Source: CAYWMP01 sp964459445 (GTDB lineage: Bacteria > Desulfobacterota > DSM-4660 > Desulfatiglandales > HGW-15). From it: 13,857 nucleotides of DNA. Each line of letters opens with the position of its first letter. Position 1 is the first letter of the stretch. The DNA lies in the NCBI GenBank assembly GCA_964459445.1, contig CAYWMP010000158.1, forward strand, positions 1 to 13,857, written 5' to 3'. Below are positions 6,158 through 13,792 of the stretch, piece by piece. Under the pieces are notes generated by a model. It ran no database searches and had not been told where the DNA came from. It saw only the letters and a program-made list of their open reading frames with translations. Position numbers and translations under genes: made by a program.

Positions 6158-8155
6158 ATGAGCCTTGTCCATATCATTGATCTTTCCATCTCCTTTTTGG
6201 GGAAAGATCTCTTTCAAAAATTGGGATTGCAGGTGGAAGCAGGCCAAAAAATAGGCCTGATTGGGCCCAATGGGTCCGGGAAAACCACATTGCTGAGATT
6301 GATCACCGGTGAAATCAAGCCAGACAAAGGCGAGGTCAGAAAAATCAAGGGGCTCCGCCCTGGGTATCTGCCGCAGGATTTGCAGGAATCCCTAGCAGGC
6401 ACTCTGCTCCAGACCGTCTTAGATTCCGTTCCCGGTCGGGTTCGCCTCAGGGAGCGTATCCAAAAAATCGAGGCGTCCTTGAAACAGACGCAAGGAGAAC
6501 AAGAAAAGGCCAAACTCGTAGAGGAACTGGCCGAATTGCACCTGAAGGCATCAGACCTTGACGCACGCTTTCCTTCCCATAGGGCGGAAAGGATCCTGTC
6601 AGGCTTGGGATTTAAGCAGGAGGAATTCCACGAACCCGTCTCTACCTTGAGCGGTGGGTGGCGGATGAGGTCCGCTTTGGGCAGCCTGCTCTATCAGAGC
6701 CCGGATTTGCTGCTTTTGGATGAGCCCACAAATCATTTGGATGTGCCTTCCGTCCGCTGGCTGGAGGGATTCCTGAAGGGTTACAAGGGAGCGCTCATAC
6801 TCATCTGCCATGACCGGGATTTCCTGAATCGTCAAATAGATCGTGTGATCAGTTTCGAACCGGAGGGCATTAGATTCTATAGCGGAGATTATGATTTTTA
6901 TCTTAAGGCGCGGGAAGAGGAACAAAAGACCTTAGAGGCAAATGCCCGAAAACAAGAACAAAAAGTAAAGGAAGCGAAGAGATTCATAGAGCGTTTCCGG
7001 GCAAAGGCATCAAAGGCCCGTCAGGCCCAGAGCAAGATAAAACTCGTCAAAAAAATGGAGCTGATCGAAACTCACAAAAAAAAGCAGGCCATCCGCTTTT
7101 CTTTCCCGCCGGTTCCTCGAAGCGGTGGAGACGTTGTCACCATTCGGGGCGTCTCCAAAGGCTTTGATGGAAAAATACTATACGAGGCCCTGGATCTGAG
7201 GGTGACACGGGGCGAGCGCGTGGCGATCATCGGTCCCAATGGATCGGGGAAAACAACGCTGTTGAGAATGGTGGCGGGCGAGATGAAGCCGGACCGAGGT
7301 GGAATCACCGCGGGGCATGAAGTCGACATGAGTTATTACGCCCAACATCACTCTGAAATGCTCGACCCCCAAAAAAGTATCATCGAAGAAGTGTACCAAG
7401 TCGTCCCCCATGAAAGCATAAGTTTTGTGAGGGGCGTGTGCGGCGCCTTTCTTTTTTCCGGAAGCGATGTGGATAAGTCCATAGGCATACTGTCCGGGGG
7501 AGAGAAGGCCAGGGTCTCATTGGCAAAAATTCTGGTCAAGCCCGGAAATCTGCTCGTGATGGATGAACCAACGAACCATCTCGACATCGTCTCTTCGGAG
7601 ATCCTGATTGACGCCCTTCAGGATTTCAACGGCACCCTCCTGTTTGTTTCCCATAACCAATCCTTTGCAAATAGGCTGGCAACAAAGATATGGGATATCC
7701 GAGAGGGAGAGATTATTGAATATCCCGGTACGCTCTATGATTATTATGAGTATTTGTCAAGAATGGAAAAGGCCGAAGAGATGGCGGCTTTGGATCTGAT
7801 GGGAACCGAGGAAAAGGAAGCGCAATCGCTTGGCCAGGATGACTTGCAAAATAAGAAGGAGAGGCGGAGAGAACGGGCTGAGAAACGAAAAATGATCAGC
7901 GCCGCACTAATGCCCATCCGGGAAAGGCTGGCTGAGTTGGAGCAGAGAATTGACGACCTCGAGATAAAGGAAAAAGAACTGGGAGGGCTTCTTGCCGACC
8001 CTGAGATCTTCAAGGACGAAAGCCGAAGCGTTCCTCTGATGAATGAATATGGTGAGGTCAAGAAGAGACTTGAGGAACTACTGGCGCGTTGGGAATACAA
8101 ACACAATGAATTGGAATCCGCCAAAAAATCTTTTGGTATTCAGGAAGAATTGTAA
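6158..8155 (+). CDS. ABC-F family ATPase (ribosome-associated, Uup/YheS-like)
   Basis: Two ABC ATPase domains lie in one soluble 665-residue chain with no membrane segment, the plan of ABC-F translation factors that bind the ribosomal E site. Domain 1: Walker A GPNGSGKT (36-43), signature LSGGW (164-168), Walker B LLLLDEPTNHLD (184-195), H-switch His218. Domain 2: Walker A (359-366), LSGGEK (445-450), LLVMDEPTNHLD (465-476), H-switch His499. The inter-domain linker (about 245-310) is rich in Lys, Arg and Ala, as expected for the P-site-tRNA interaction motif. After 535 comes a charged extension ending in a coiled coil (575-660), like the Uup/YheS C-terminal arm, so EttA (shorter) is less likely. 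The start has GGAGG at 6141-6145, 12 bases before the ATG, a wide spacing. A housekeeping translation role is more likely than antibiotic resistance, but the sequence alone cannot decide. Confidence 0.93.
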   Translation: MSLVHIIDLSISFLGKDLFQKLGLQVEAGQKIGLIGPNGSGKTTLLRLITGEIKPDKGEVRKIKGLRPGYLPQDLQESLAGTLLQTVLDSVPGRVRLRERIQKIEASLKQTQGEQEKAKLVEELAELHLKASDLDARFPSHRAERILSGLGFKQEEFHEPVSTLSGGWRMRSALGSLLYQSPDLLLLDEPTNHLDVPSVRWLEGFLKGYKGALILICHDRDFLNRQIDRVISFEPEGIRFYSGDYDFYLKAREEEQKTLEANARKQEQKVKEAKRFIERFRAKASKARQAQSKIKLVKKMELIETHKKKQAIRFSFPPVPRSGGDVVTIRGVSKGFDGKILYEALDLRVTRGERVAIIGPNGSGKTTLLRMVAGEMKPDRGGITAGHEVDMSYYAQHHSEMLDPQKSIIEEVYQVVPHESISFVRGVCGAFLFSGSDVDKSIGILSGGEKARVSLAKILVKPGNLLVMDEPTNHLDIVSSEILIDALQDFNGTLLFVSHNQSFANRLATKIWDIREGEIIEYPGTLYDYYEYLSRMEKAEEMAALDLMGTEEKEAQSLGQDDLQNKKERRRERAEKRKMISAALMPIRERLAELEQRIDDLEIKEKELGGLLADPEIFKDESRSVPLMNEYGEVKKRLEELLARWEYKHNELESAKKSFGIQEEL

Positions 8156-8160
8156 TCCTA

Positions 8161-8200
8161 CTCCAGAGGGGCTAGTTCTGATATTAGCCTGGAGAGGAAT
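8161..8200 (+). terminator. Weak terminator-like hairpin after the ABC-F gene
   Basis: CTCCA (8161-8165) plus GGCTA (8170-8174) pair with TAGCC (8185-8189) plus TGGAG (8190-8194), with a 4-base bulge (8166-8169). The sequence after it is T-rich (AATTTGTTTATTT) but has no continuous T-run. It starts 5 bases after the ABC-F stop codon, which is a natural place for a terminator. Confidence 0.4.
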
Positions 8201-8345
8201 TTGTTTATTTGATATTAAACGCTTTTCGGAGTGATGGGGTAATGGAGACAGCCCATTTTAATGACCAAACATTCCTTCAAGCCATTATTCCACTATTCTC
8301 CCGCCAATACGCGGGATGAGCGAAGCGAACTAACTGGGAGTGTAA

Positions 8346-8690
8346 ATGGACATCAAAAAAGAGCATAAAACACTGCTTAAAGGCCTGGGACTAACGGAGG
8401 TCGACTTCGAGCACTTTGACGGGAAAGAGGTTACCTACGAATTTGATGAAGAAAAAGGAGTCAGACTCTACGATCCCGATTACATGACATCCTACAATGA
8501 ATATATAGACGTTGATGGCTGGAGCGCATGGAGTTCCGAAGGCGACACGTTCATGAGTGATGTCCTCGAAAAGGTATGGGCCGAAACAGAGAGAAAAGCC
8601 AAGGCCGGACAAAGGGCCTCAAACGAGCAGATCAAAGATAGCATGATGAAGAAATTTGGGGCTGGTGACTCCACTGAAGACGAAAAGTGA
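8346..8690 (+). CDS. Conserved-looking hypothetical protein, acidic, 114 residues
   Basis: I do not recognise a named family. The ATG has GGGAG at 8336-8340, 5 bases upstream, and codon usage looks normal, so it is very likely real. The protein is soluble and acidic with no signal peptide or membrane helix. An N-terminal Lys-rich start (MDIKKEHKTLLKGLGL) leads into a dense core, DGKEVTYEFDEEKGVRLYDP (25-44), then SYNEYIDVDGWSAWSSEGD (49-67). The C-terminal third is a likely helix (FMSDVLEKVWAETERKAKAG), then a polar tail. The aromatic- and acid-rich core with W59, W62, Y43, Y46 and Y50 suggests a compact beta domain. I have an impression of similar proteins in other sulfate reducers, but that is recollection, not evidence. 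It follows the ABC-F gene by 190 bases and converges with the CNB genes. Confidence 0.8.
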   Translation: MDIKKEHKTLLKGLGLTEVDFEHFDGKEVTYEFDEEKGVRLYDPDYMTSYNEYIDVDGWSAWSSEGDTFMSDVLEKVWAETERKAKAGQRASNEQIKDSMMKKFGAGDSTEDEK

Positions 8691-8804
8691 TCTGATTGTT
8701 TATTACATCAAAAATAGATGATAGCGACCGTCTGGCACCTGCGGCCTGGGCGGACACAAACCTCAAAGGGGATGGCCGGCAGATTGCATCTTATTTACTA
8801 ATAC

Positions 8805-9224
8805 CTATTCCACAACCAGATTGGCTGCTTTTTTTGTCGTTTTCTCTAACCTGGAAACCAATGTCTTGAACAATCCTTTCAATTGAGGTGAAAGAGCCTC
8901 AAATTCATCCAACAGCTTTTGCTTATCCAACAATCCTACCCTGACAGGGCCGTCAGCAACGATCGCTGCGGTGCGCCGGCCTCTCGTTTCTTCCCAGGGC
9001 CCTACTCCCTCCTTTTGGAAAAGCGCCATTTCTCCAAAAATATCGCCCTCATTTAGGGTATCAATGGTGACCGCTCCCTTTGGTGTTTTCTTTTTTACCT
9101 TTACACGGCCGTGCAGAACCACGTAACTCCAATCACCCTTTGCACCTTCTTCAAGTATGACCGCTTTGTCAGGATACTCCTCTTCATTGACTATGTATGC
9201 AAACGTTTGACTATTTACAGTCAC
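8805..9224 (-). CDS. Cyclic nucleotide-binding domain protein (no effector domain)
   Basis: A single cyclic-nucleotide-binding (CNB) domain of the CRP/PKA-regulatory fold, 139 residues. The strands are VILEEGAKGDWSYVVLHGRVKV (22-43), then the hinge and phosphate cassette FGEMALF (63-69) with Glu65, and after an insertion of about 12 residues RRTAAIVADG (83-92), where R84-T-A-A matches the phosphate-binding Arg. VRVGLLDKQKLLDEF follows, with a C-helix (112-128). There is no helix-turn-helix, kinase or cyclase domain, so it is a stand-alone sensor or regulatory subunit. The start is GTG 9224; AAGGA lies at 9235-9239, 10 bases away. The frame is open back to about 9263, so a longer form from a non-ATG start is possible. 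It follows the CNB-PilZ gene by 87 bases on the same strand and probably shares its transcript. Confidence 0.85.
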   Translation of the reverse strand: MTVNSQTFAYIVNEEEYPDKAVILEEGAKGDWSYVVLHGRVKVKKKTPKGAVTIDTLNEGDIFGEMALFQKEGVGPWEETRGRRTAAIVADGPVRVGLLDKQKLLDEFEALSPQLKGLFKTLVSRLEKTTKKAANLVVE

Positions 9225-9311
9225 GACAATCCCGTCCTTTCCAAAAAGCCTCAGGGTTTTAGATCATCGACCGTTACCAGGAAGACCACTTGGGTGCTTC
9301 GGTACTGACTC

Positions 9312-10088
9312 CTAAGGCATCAGAAAAAATCCCAGACTCCTGGCGGATTCTCCTTTAATATCTGTAAACTCCAATCCAAGGTGCAGTTGGTCGGGTTTTT
9401 CGCGCTTCTTTTCAATCCATCTCACTTTTGCGGCGAAATTCAGTTCTTTTCCACTTGGCAGTTGAGTGCCGATGTTAAATTCATCATTTTTTTCGTGGCT
9501 AAAATTGAGTGCATTTTTTGCGTTCACATCCATCCCCACCCCTCCAAGACTAAGATCCGTAATGTGACATATGGAACCAGCCTTGTTCGACCATCGTATT
9601 GGATGATAATTGCATGTCATGTCCACATTTTTGCGATAGGATTTCCTTTTTGATGCATCTGCATCCTTTTGTGAGGAAATCTCCTTTTCTTTTTTCTTCT
9701 TTTCAGTCAACTGTGTGACAACTTTGTTCATCCGATTAAGGCGAACCAAGGTCTGGTTCGTGATGTATTTAAGCATATTTGGCATCAATTTGTATTCGTT
9801 TGTCAATCTCGCGGGGTGCCATGCTTCCAGCTCGACATCGTCGACAGCCCTGACGGACGCGGAGCGGGCTTCCAGGAGTTTGTTCAAAAAAGTCATCTCT
9901 CCAAATATTTCTCCGGGTCCTAGAGTCGCCAAGACGATTTCTTTGCCTTCCGATTCTTTCATAACCCTTGCGTGGCCTTTCAAGAGCCGGTAGATAGAGA
10001 TGCCATAGTCTCCCTCTTTCATTATTAGCTCGCCCTTGTCATAATGGAGATGAACTATGGGGGGAACAGTCTCTTGTGTATCGGGCAT
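9312..10088 (-). CDS. Cyclic nucleotide-binding plus PilZ domain fusion protein
   Basis: A 258-residue protein with two ligand-binding domains. Residues 10-95 are a CNB fold: GELIMKEGDYGISIYRLLKG (19-38), FGEMTF (62-67), and RSASVRA (75-81) with Arg75 as the likely cyclic-nucleotide phosphate ligand. A helix and a Lys-rich linker (105-147) follow. The C-terminal PilZ domain begins at RKSYR (148-152), has DLSLGG (178-183), and continues through KVRWIEKK to LHLGLEFTDI. Both c-di-GMP motifs are intact, so the chain could integrate cAMP or cGMP with c-di-GMP (inference). There is no DNA-binding or enzymatic domain. ATG 10088 is chosen over the longer 276-residue reading from 10142 because AAGGAAGG (10098-10105) lies 9 bases upstream and the predicted transcription start is near 10140. 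It is the first gene of a likely two-gene unit with the small CNB protein. Confidence 0.88.
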   Translation of the reverse strand: MPDTQETVPPIVHLHYDKGELIMKEGDYGISIYRLLKGHARVMKESEGKEIVLATLGPGEIFGEMTFLNKLLEARSASVRAVDDVELEAWHPARLTNEYKLMPNMLKYITNQTLVRLNRMNKVVTQLTEKKKKEKEISSQKDADASKRKSYRKNVDMTCNYHPIRWSNKAGSICHITDLSLGGVGMDVNAKNALNFSHEKNDEFNIGTQLPSGKELNFAAKVRWIEKKREKPDQLHLGLEFTDIKGESARSLGFFLMP

Positions 10089-10146
10089 GTTTACTGACCT
10101 TCCTTTTATAAGAATGAGACGATTTTTTGATACTACAACCAATTTA

Positions 10147-10177
10147 ATTATAACCTGGTATTTTGCAATTTTAACAA
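10147..10177 (-). promoter_or_regulatory. Probable promoter of the CNB-PilZ gene
   Basis: The minus strand carries a perfect -10 box, TATAAT (10147-10152). A partial -35, TTGTTA (4/6, at 10172-10177), sits 19 bases upstream, a longer spacing than ideal. Transcription would begin near 10140, giving a leader of about 50 bases to ATG 10088. Confidence 0.45.
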
Positions 10178-10342
10178 GGATGAGGTTCCGAGGAAATGGA
10201 AAAAACGCTGGAAAAGCTTTTGGTTTTTGCTATACAGTCTTCTTGACGAATTTTGGGTCCAAATGCTATGGCCGAGATATCTGAGAAAATAAAGGCCCCG
10301 GTTTGGATCTGCCTACCCTAATAGAAAGGCCTTTGGAGCCAC

Positions 10343-13234
10343 GTGAAACTTCAAAAATATATAGACGTCCTCAGAAATCATCCCGATTTTGGATCATCCT
10401 TTGTGTATCACCGACATGTTCCGGACGTTGAGGCCTCCTATGGTCGCCGCCTGGATTTATCCTCTTCCATCCAGGATATCCTTTACCGCCTCGGCATCGA
10501 CAAGCTCTACAAACACCAAGTGGAGGCGCTTGAGCATATCAGGCAGGGGCGACACGTCATCGTGGCCACGCCCACCGCCAGCGGAAAGAGTCTCATCTAT
10601 AATTTGTCTGTACTGGAAGGGCTTTTGAAGAATGACAAAAGTAAGGCCCTTTACCTTTTCCCTTTAAAGGCCTTGGAACAGGACCAGTTGAAGGGCCTCT
10701 CGCCCCTCATTCGGGGGATCAAAGAGAAGAAAGTCTCGGCCAGCATATACGACGGAGACACCACCGCCTATCGACGAAAACAAATCAGGACCAATGTCCC
10801 TGATATCGTCTTTTCAAATCCTGATATGTTTCACAGCGGCATCCTTGCCTATCATCAAAATTGGGAAGATCTTTTTAAAAACCTCTCATTCGTGGTACTG
10901 GACGAAGTCCACACCTATCGGGGTATCTTCGGTTCTCATATGAATCAAATCATCAGGAGGATGAAGAGGATTTGCAGGTTTTATGGATCGGATCCCCAGT
11001 TTATTCTCCTTTCAGCCACGGTGAACAATCCAAAACAATTCGGGAGCAGCCTGATAGACGAAGACATAGCCGTGGTCGATTCAAGCGGATCGCCCAAAAG
11101 GGGGCAGCATTTCCTGTTTTTGAATCCCGATACCGGCGCCAATTTCAGCGCCGCCAGGCTATTCGTTCATTGTCTTCAGGCAGGTTTCAGAACAATCACC
11201 TTTACACAATCCAGGAAGGTCACGGAGTTGATTCATGTCTGGACCTCCCAGTTGGCCCCCAAGCTTCGCGACAGGATAAGTTCCTATCGGGCAGGTTTCA
11301 TGCCAAAGGAGAGGCGGCAAATCGAAAAAGGTTTGGCCGGCGGCGACCTTCTCGGGGTGGTGTCTACAAGCGCTCTGGAAATGGGAATAGACATCGGATT
11401 CCTCGACATATGCCTTCTGGTCGGGTACCCGGGAACGATCATCAATACGTGGCAGAGAGGCGGACGCGTGGGTCGCGCCGGCAATGAATCCTTGGTGATT
11501 CTTCTTGCCAAACCGGATGCTCTGGACCAGTACTTTATGCGACATCCGGAGGATTTTTTCGGGAGATCCTATGAGGCCGCCATCCTAGACCCCCATAACC
11601 CCTACGTGGTTAGGGTCCATCTACCCTGCGCAGCCTCTGAAAAACCGATTACCCTTGGGGACGGACAAATATGGACGGAAAACCTGCCTCAGCATCTCGA
11701 AGAATTGGAGATCGAAGGAACGTTGACAAGAAGTGCGGAGGGCGATCCAACCTGGTTTGCTACCAATAGCCACCCACACAAACATGTGAATATCCGGTCC
11801 ATCGGCAACAGCTTCACCATATTTGAAAGGGAGACAGGCCAGGCCATCGGTACAGTTGACGGTTTCAAGGCCTTCAAGGAATGTCATACCGGGGCGGTCT
11901 ATCTTCATCGTGCCAAACACTTTCTCGTCGATCACCTCAATCTTGAGAAAAAAGACATCATTGCCCACAAAACAGACCTTCGATATTTCACGCGGGCCCG
12001 AAGCGAAAAAGAGACGGAGATCCTGCATATCCACAGGACCAAACCAAAAGGACAGTTCCTGGTTAGGGAAGGCACACTCAAGGTCACGGAAAAAATCACG
12101 GGTTACGAAAAAAGGGCCCTGCCGGGTCAGGAACTTATCGGCGTCTATCCCTTGGAATTACCGGAACAGACCTTTGAGACCCAGGGCTTCTGGATCGAGT
12201 TGGAACCGGCCATTAACAAATGGGTTGAGGAAAAGGGCCTCCATTATATGGGAGGCATTCATGCTGTTGAACATGCCGTCATCGGGCTGTTCCCCCTCTT
12301 CGCCCTTTGTGACAGAAACGATATAGGAGGCATTTCCTACACCTACCACCCTCAGGTGGAAAAAAGCGCCGTTTTCGTATACGACGGCCACCCCGGCGGC
12401 GTCGGCCTCGCCCAACGCGGATTCGAAATGATTCTTGAATTGCTCGAAAAAACGCTTGATACCCTTTCGGATTGCGACTGTGAAGACGGATGCCCCTCGT
12501 GCATTCATTCGCCAAAATGCGGCTCAGGAAACAAACCCCTGGACAAGGCTGCAGCCGTCATGGTTTTGGAGTTTCTGCTCGGCCGTATCTCCCTGTCCGA
12601 GCTTTACGATGTAGACCAGGAACAAGAATTGCCGGAGATTCAGCCTAAGAGGAAAAAAATGGAAACCGTACAAAAAGGCCCGCGAGTGGTCTACTTTGAT
12701 CTGGAAACACAAAAATCCGCCCAGGAGGTCGGAGGCTGGCAAAACACACACCTAATGCAAGTCTCCGTGGCCGTGGCCTACGACAGTATGGAACAACAAT
12801 TCCTTGTATTTGATGAAAAAGAAATCGATGCCCTATTATCGCACTTCAAAAAGGCGGATTTGGTAGTCGGATTTAATATCAAAAGATTCGATTACCGCGT
12901 CCTTAAAGCCTATACCAATCAGGATTTTGCGAAAATTCAAACATTTGATATACTTGAGGATATCCACACCAGATTGGGTTTCCGCATCAGCCTGGACCAT
13001 CTCGCGGGGCAAACCCTGAATCAAGCCAAGCTTGCAGACGGCCTCCAGGCCCTGGCGTGGTTTAAACAAGGGGAGATAGAAAAACTCACTGAATATTGCA
13101 AGCAGGACGTGGCAGTAACCAGGGATCTGTTTTTGTACGGCCTTGAGAATGGATATCTCATCTACAGGGAAAAGAAGCACAAGCAAAGGGTTCGCCTTCG
13201 CGTAGACTGGAACCTGGAGGTTCTGATTGGATGA
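10343..13234 (+). CDS. MrfA-type DEVH helicase with DUF1998, fused to MrfB-type DEDD exonuclease
   Basis: A 963-residue chain joining two DNA-repair enzymes. Residues 1-390 are a superfamily-2 helicase: Walker A ATPTASGKS (75-83), DEVH (187-190), SAT (224-226), STSALEMGIDIG (341-352) and QRGGRVGRAG (371-380). Residues 630-745 are the DUF1998/MZB zinc region of the YprA/Hrq1 family, with HAVEHA (640-645), DGHPGGVGLA (681-690) and a Cys cluster C711, C713, C717, C720, C726. After a charged linker (755-779) comes an RNase H-like exonuclease: FDLET (Asp786, Glu788), FNIKRFDY (Asp850) and YCKQD (Tyr918, Asp922), a DEDDy set as in YprB. In Bacillus subtilis MrfA (YprA) and MrfB (YprB) are separate proteins for mitomycin C damage repair. 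The start is GTG with GGAG at 10335-10338, 4 bases upstream. It diverges from the CNB-PilZ gene. Confidence 0.93.
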   Translation: MKLQKYIDVLRNHPDFGSSFVYHRHVPDVEASYGRRLDLSSSIQDILYRLGIDKLYKHQVEALEHIRQGRHVIVATPTASGKSLIYNLSVLEGLLKNDKSKALYLFPLKALEQDQLKGLSPLIRGIKEKKVSASIYDGDTTAYRRKQIRTNVPDIVFSNPDMFHSGILAYHQNWEDLFKNLSFVVLDEVHTYRGIFGSHMNQIIRRMKRICRFYGSDPQFILLSATVNNPKQFGSSLIDEDIAVVDSSGSPKRGQHFLFLNPDTGANFSAARLFVHCLQAGFRTITFTQSRKVTELIHVWTSQLAPKLRDRISSYRAGFMPKERRQIEKGLAGGDLLGVVSTSALEMGIDIGFLDICLLVGYPGTIINTWQRGGRVGRAGNESLVILLAKPDALDQYFMRHPEDFFGRSYEAAILDPHNPYVVRVHLPCAASEKPITLGDGQIWTENLPQHLEELEIEGTLTRSAEGDPTWFATNSHPHKHVNIRSIGNSFTIFERETGQAIGTVDGFKAFKECHTGAVYLHRAKHFLVDHLNLEKKDIIAHKTDLRYFTRARSEKETEILHIHRTKPKGQFLVREGTLKVTEKITGYEKRALPGQELIGVYPLELPEQTFETQGFWIELEPAINKWVEEKGLHYMGGIHAVEHAVIGLFPLFALCDRNDIGGISYTYHPQVEKSAVFVYDGHPGGVGLAQRGFEMILELLEKTLDTLSDCDCEDGCPSCIHSPKCGSGNKPLDKAAAVMVLEFLLGRISLSELYDVDQEQELPEIQPKRKKMETVQKGPRVVYFDLETQKSAQEVGGWQNTHLMQVSVAVAYDSMEQQFLVFDEKEIDALLSHFKKADLVVGFNIKRFDYRVLKAYTNQDFAKIQTFDILEDIHTRLGFRISLDHLAGQTLNQAKLADGLQALAWFKQGEIEKLTEYCKQDVAVTRDLFLYGLENGYLIYREKKHKQRVRLRVDWNLEVLIG

Positions 13235-13384
13235 GACATTGGCATGTTTCCGGTGCTCGCTCAGCATCTGATTTTTTCGGATATTCGCTCCAATTGAGCC
13301 GTGTCCTTTTGCAAAACCAAAAATCATTTGCACAAAGAGATGCCCTTTGTCTAGAATGCTGTCAATTCAAACTTTGAATAATTT

Positions 13385-13771
13385 TTGGGTAGAACGTTGA
13401 AGATCCTCGTCGTAGACGACAATGCCACTGATTTGAAGTTACTGCAAATTGTTTTAGAGTCGCGCGGGTACGATGTGGACATCGCGACCAGTGGTCAGGA
13501 ATGCCTCCGAAAATTCAGGGCAAATCCTGACGATTTTAGTCTTATATTCATGGATGTAAGGATGCCTGGCATAGACGGCATAGAAGTCACAGAACGTCTG
13601 AGACGATTATCCGATGTACCCATATATGCCGTGACTTCTCATTCAGAACCAGCCGTTAAAAGAGCATGCCAAGCGGCTGGGATGAATGGACACATTCCTA
13701 AGCCCTTTGGTCTGGATGCCATTGTTAGTATTGTTGAAAAATCCATTGGAAAACCAGGACAAGGACCCTAG
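13385..13771 (+). CDS. Stand-alone response regulator receiver protein (CheY-like)
   Basis: A 128-residue receiver domain with no output domain. The phosphorylation site is complete: acidic pair D11-D12 in ILVVDDN, phospho-acceptor Asp57 in FMDVRMPGIDG, the switch Thr84 in AVTSHSE, and Lys106 in PKPFG. Such single-domain regulators pass a phosphate from a histidine kinase to a partner by protein contact. No kinase is in the window, so the partner is unknown. The start is uncertain: an in-frame stop at 13379-13381 limits it to TTG 13385 or TTG 13397, and neither has a strong ribosome-binding site. TTG 13397 would give LKILVVDDN close to the N-terminus, as in many CheY-like proteins. The gap to the helicase is 150 bases and shows no convincing terminator. 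Confidence 0.88.
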   Translation: MGRTLKILVVDDNATDLKLLQIVLESRGYDVDIATSGQECLRKFRANPDDFSLIFMDVRMPGIDGIEVTERLRRLSDVPIYAVTSHSEPAVKRACQAAGMNGHIPKPFGLDAIVSIVEKSIGKPGQGP

Positions 13772-13792
13772 CTTCTCTCCGTGGTCTTTATC

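Noticed and set aside
5676..6161. A 161-residue + strand ORF over the start of the acyl-CoA synthetase
   Set aside because: Most of it is the antisense shadow of a clearly identified ligase; only its last 28 codons are considered, as a tentative leader ORF.
7744..8124. A Ser-rich minus-strand ORF opposite the ABC-F coiled coil
   Set aside because: Serine and leucine runs are the expected antisense of Glu/Arg/Lys-rich coiled-coil codons; there is no independent evidence.
10247..10280. TTGACG-based sigma70 promoter for the helicase
   Set aside because: The -35 match is good, but the -10 at the right distance (CTATGG/TATGGC) is poor, so it was not listed.
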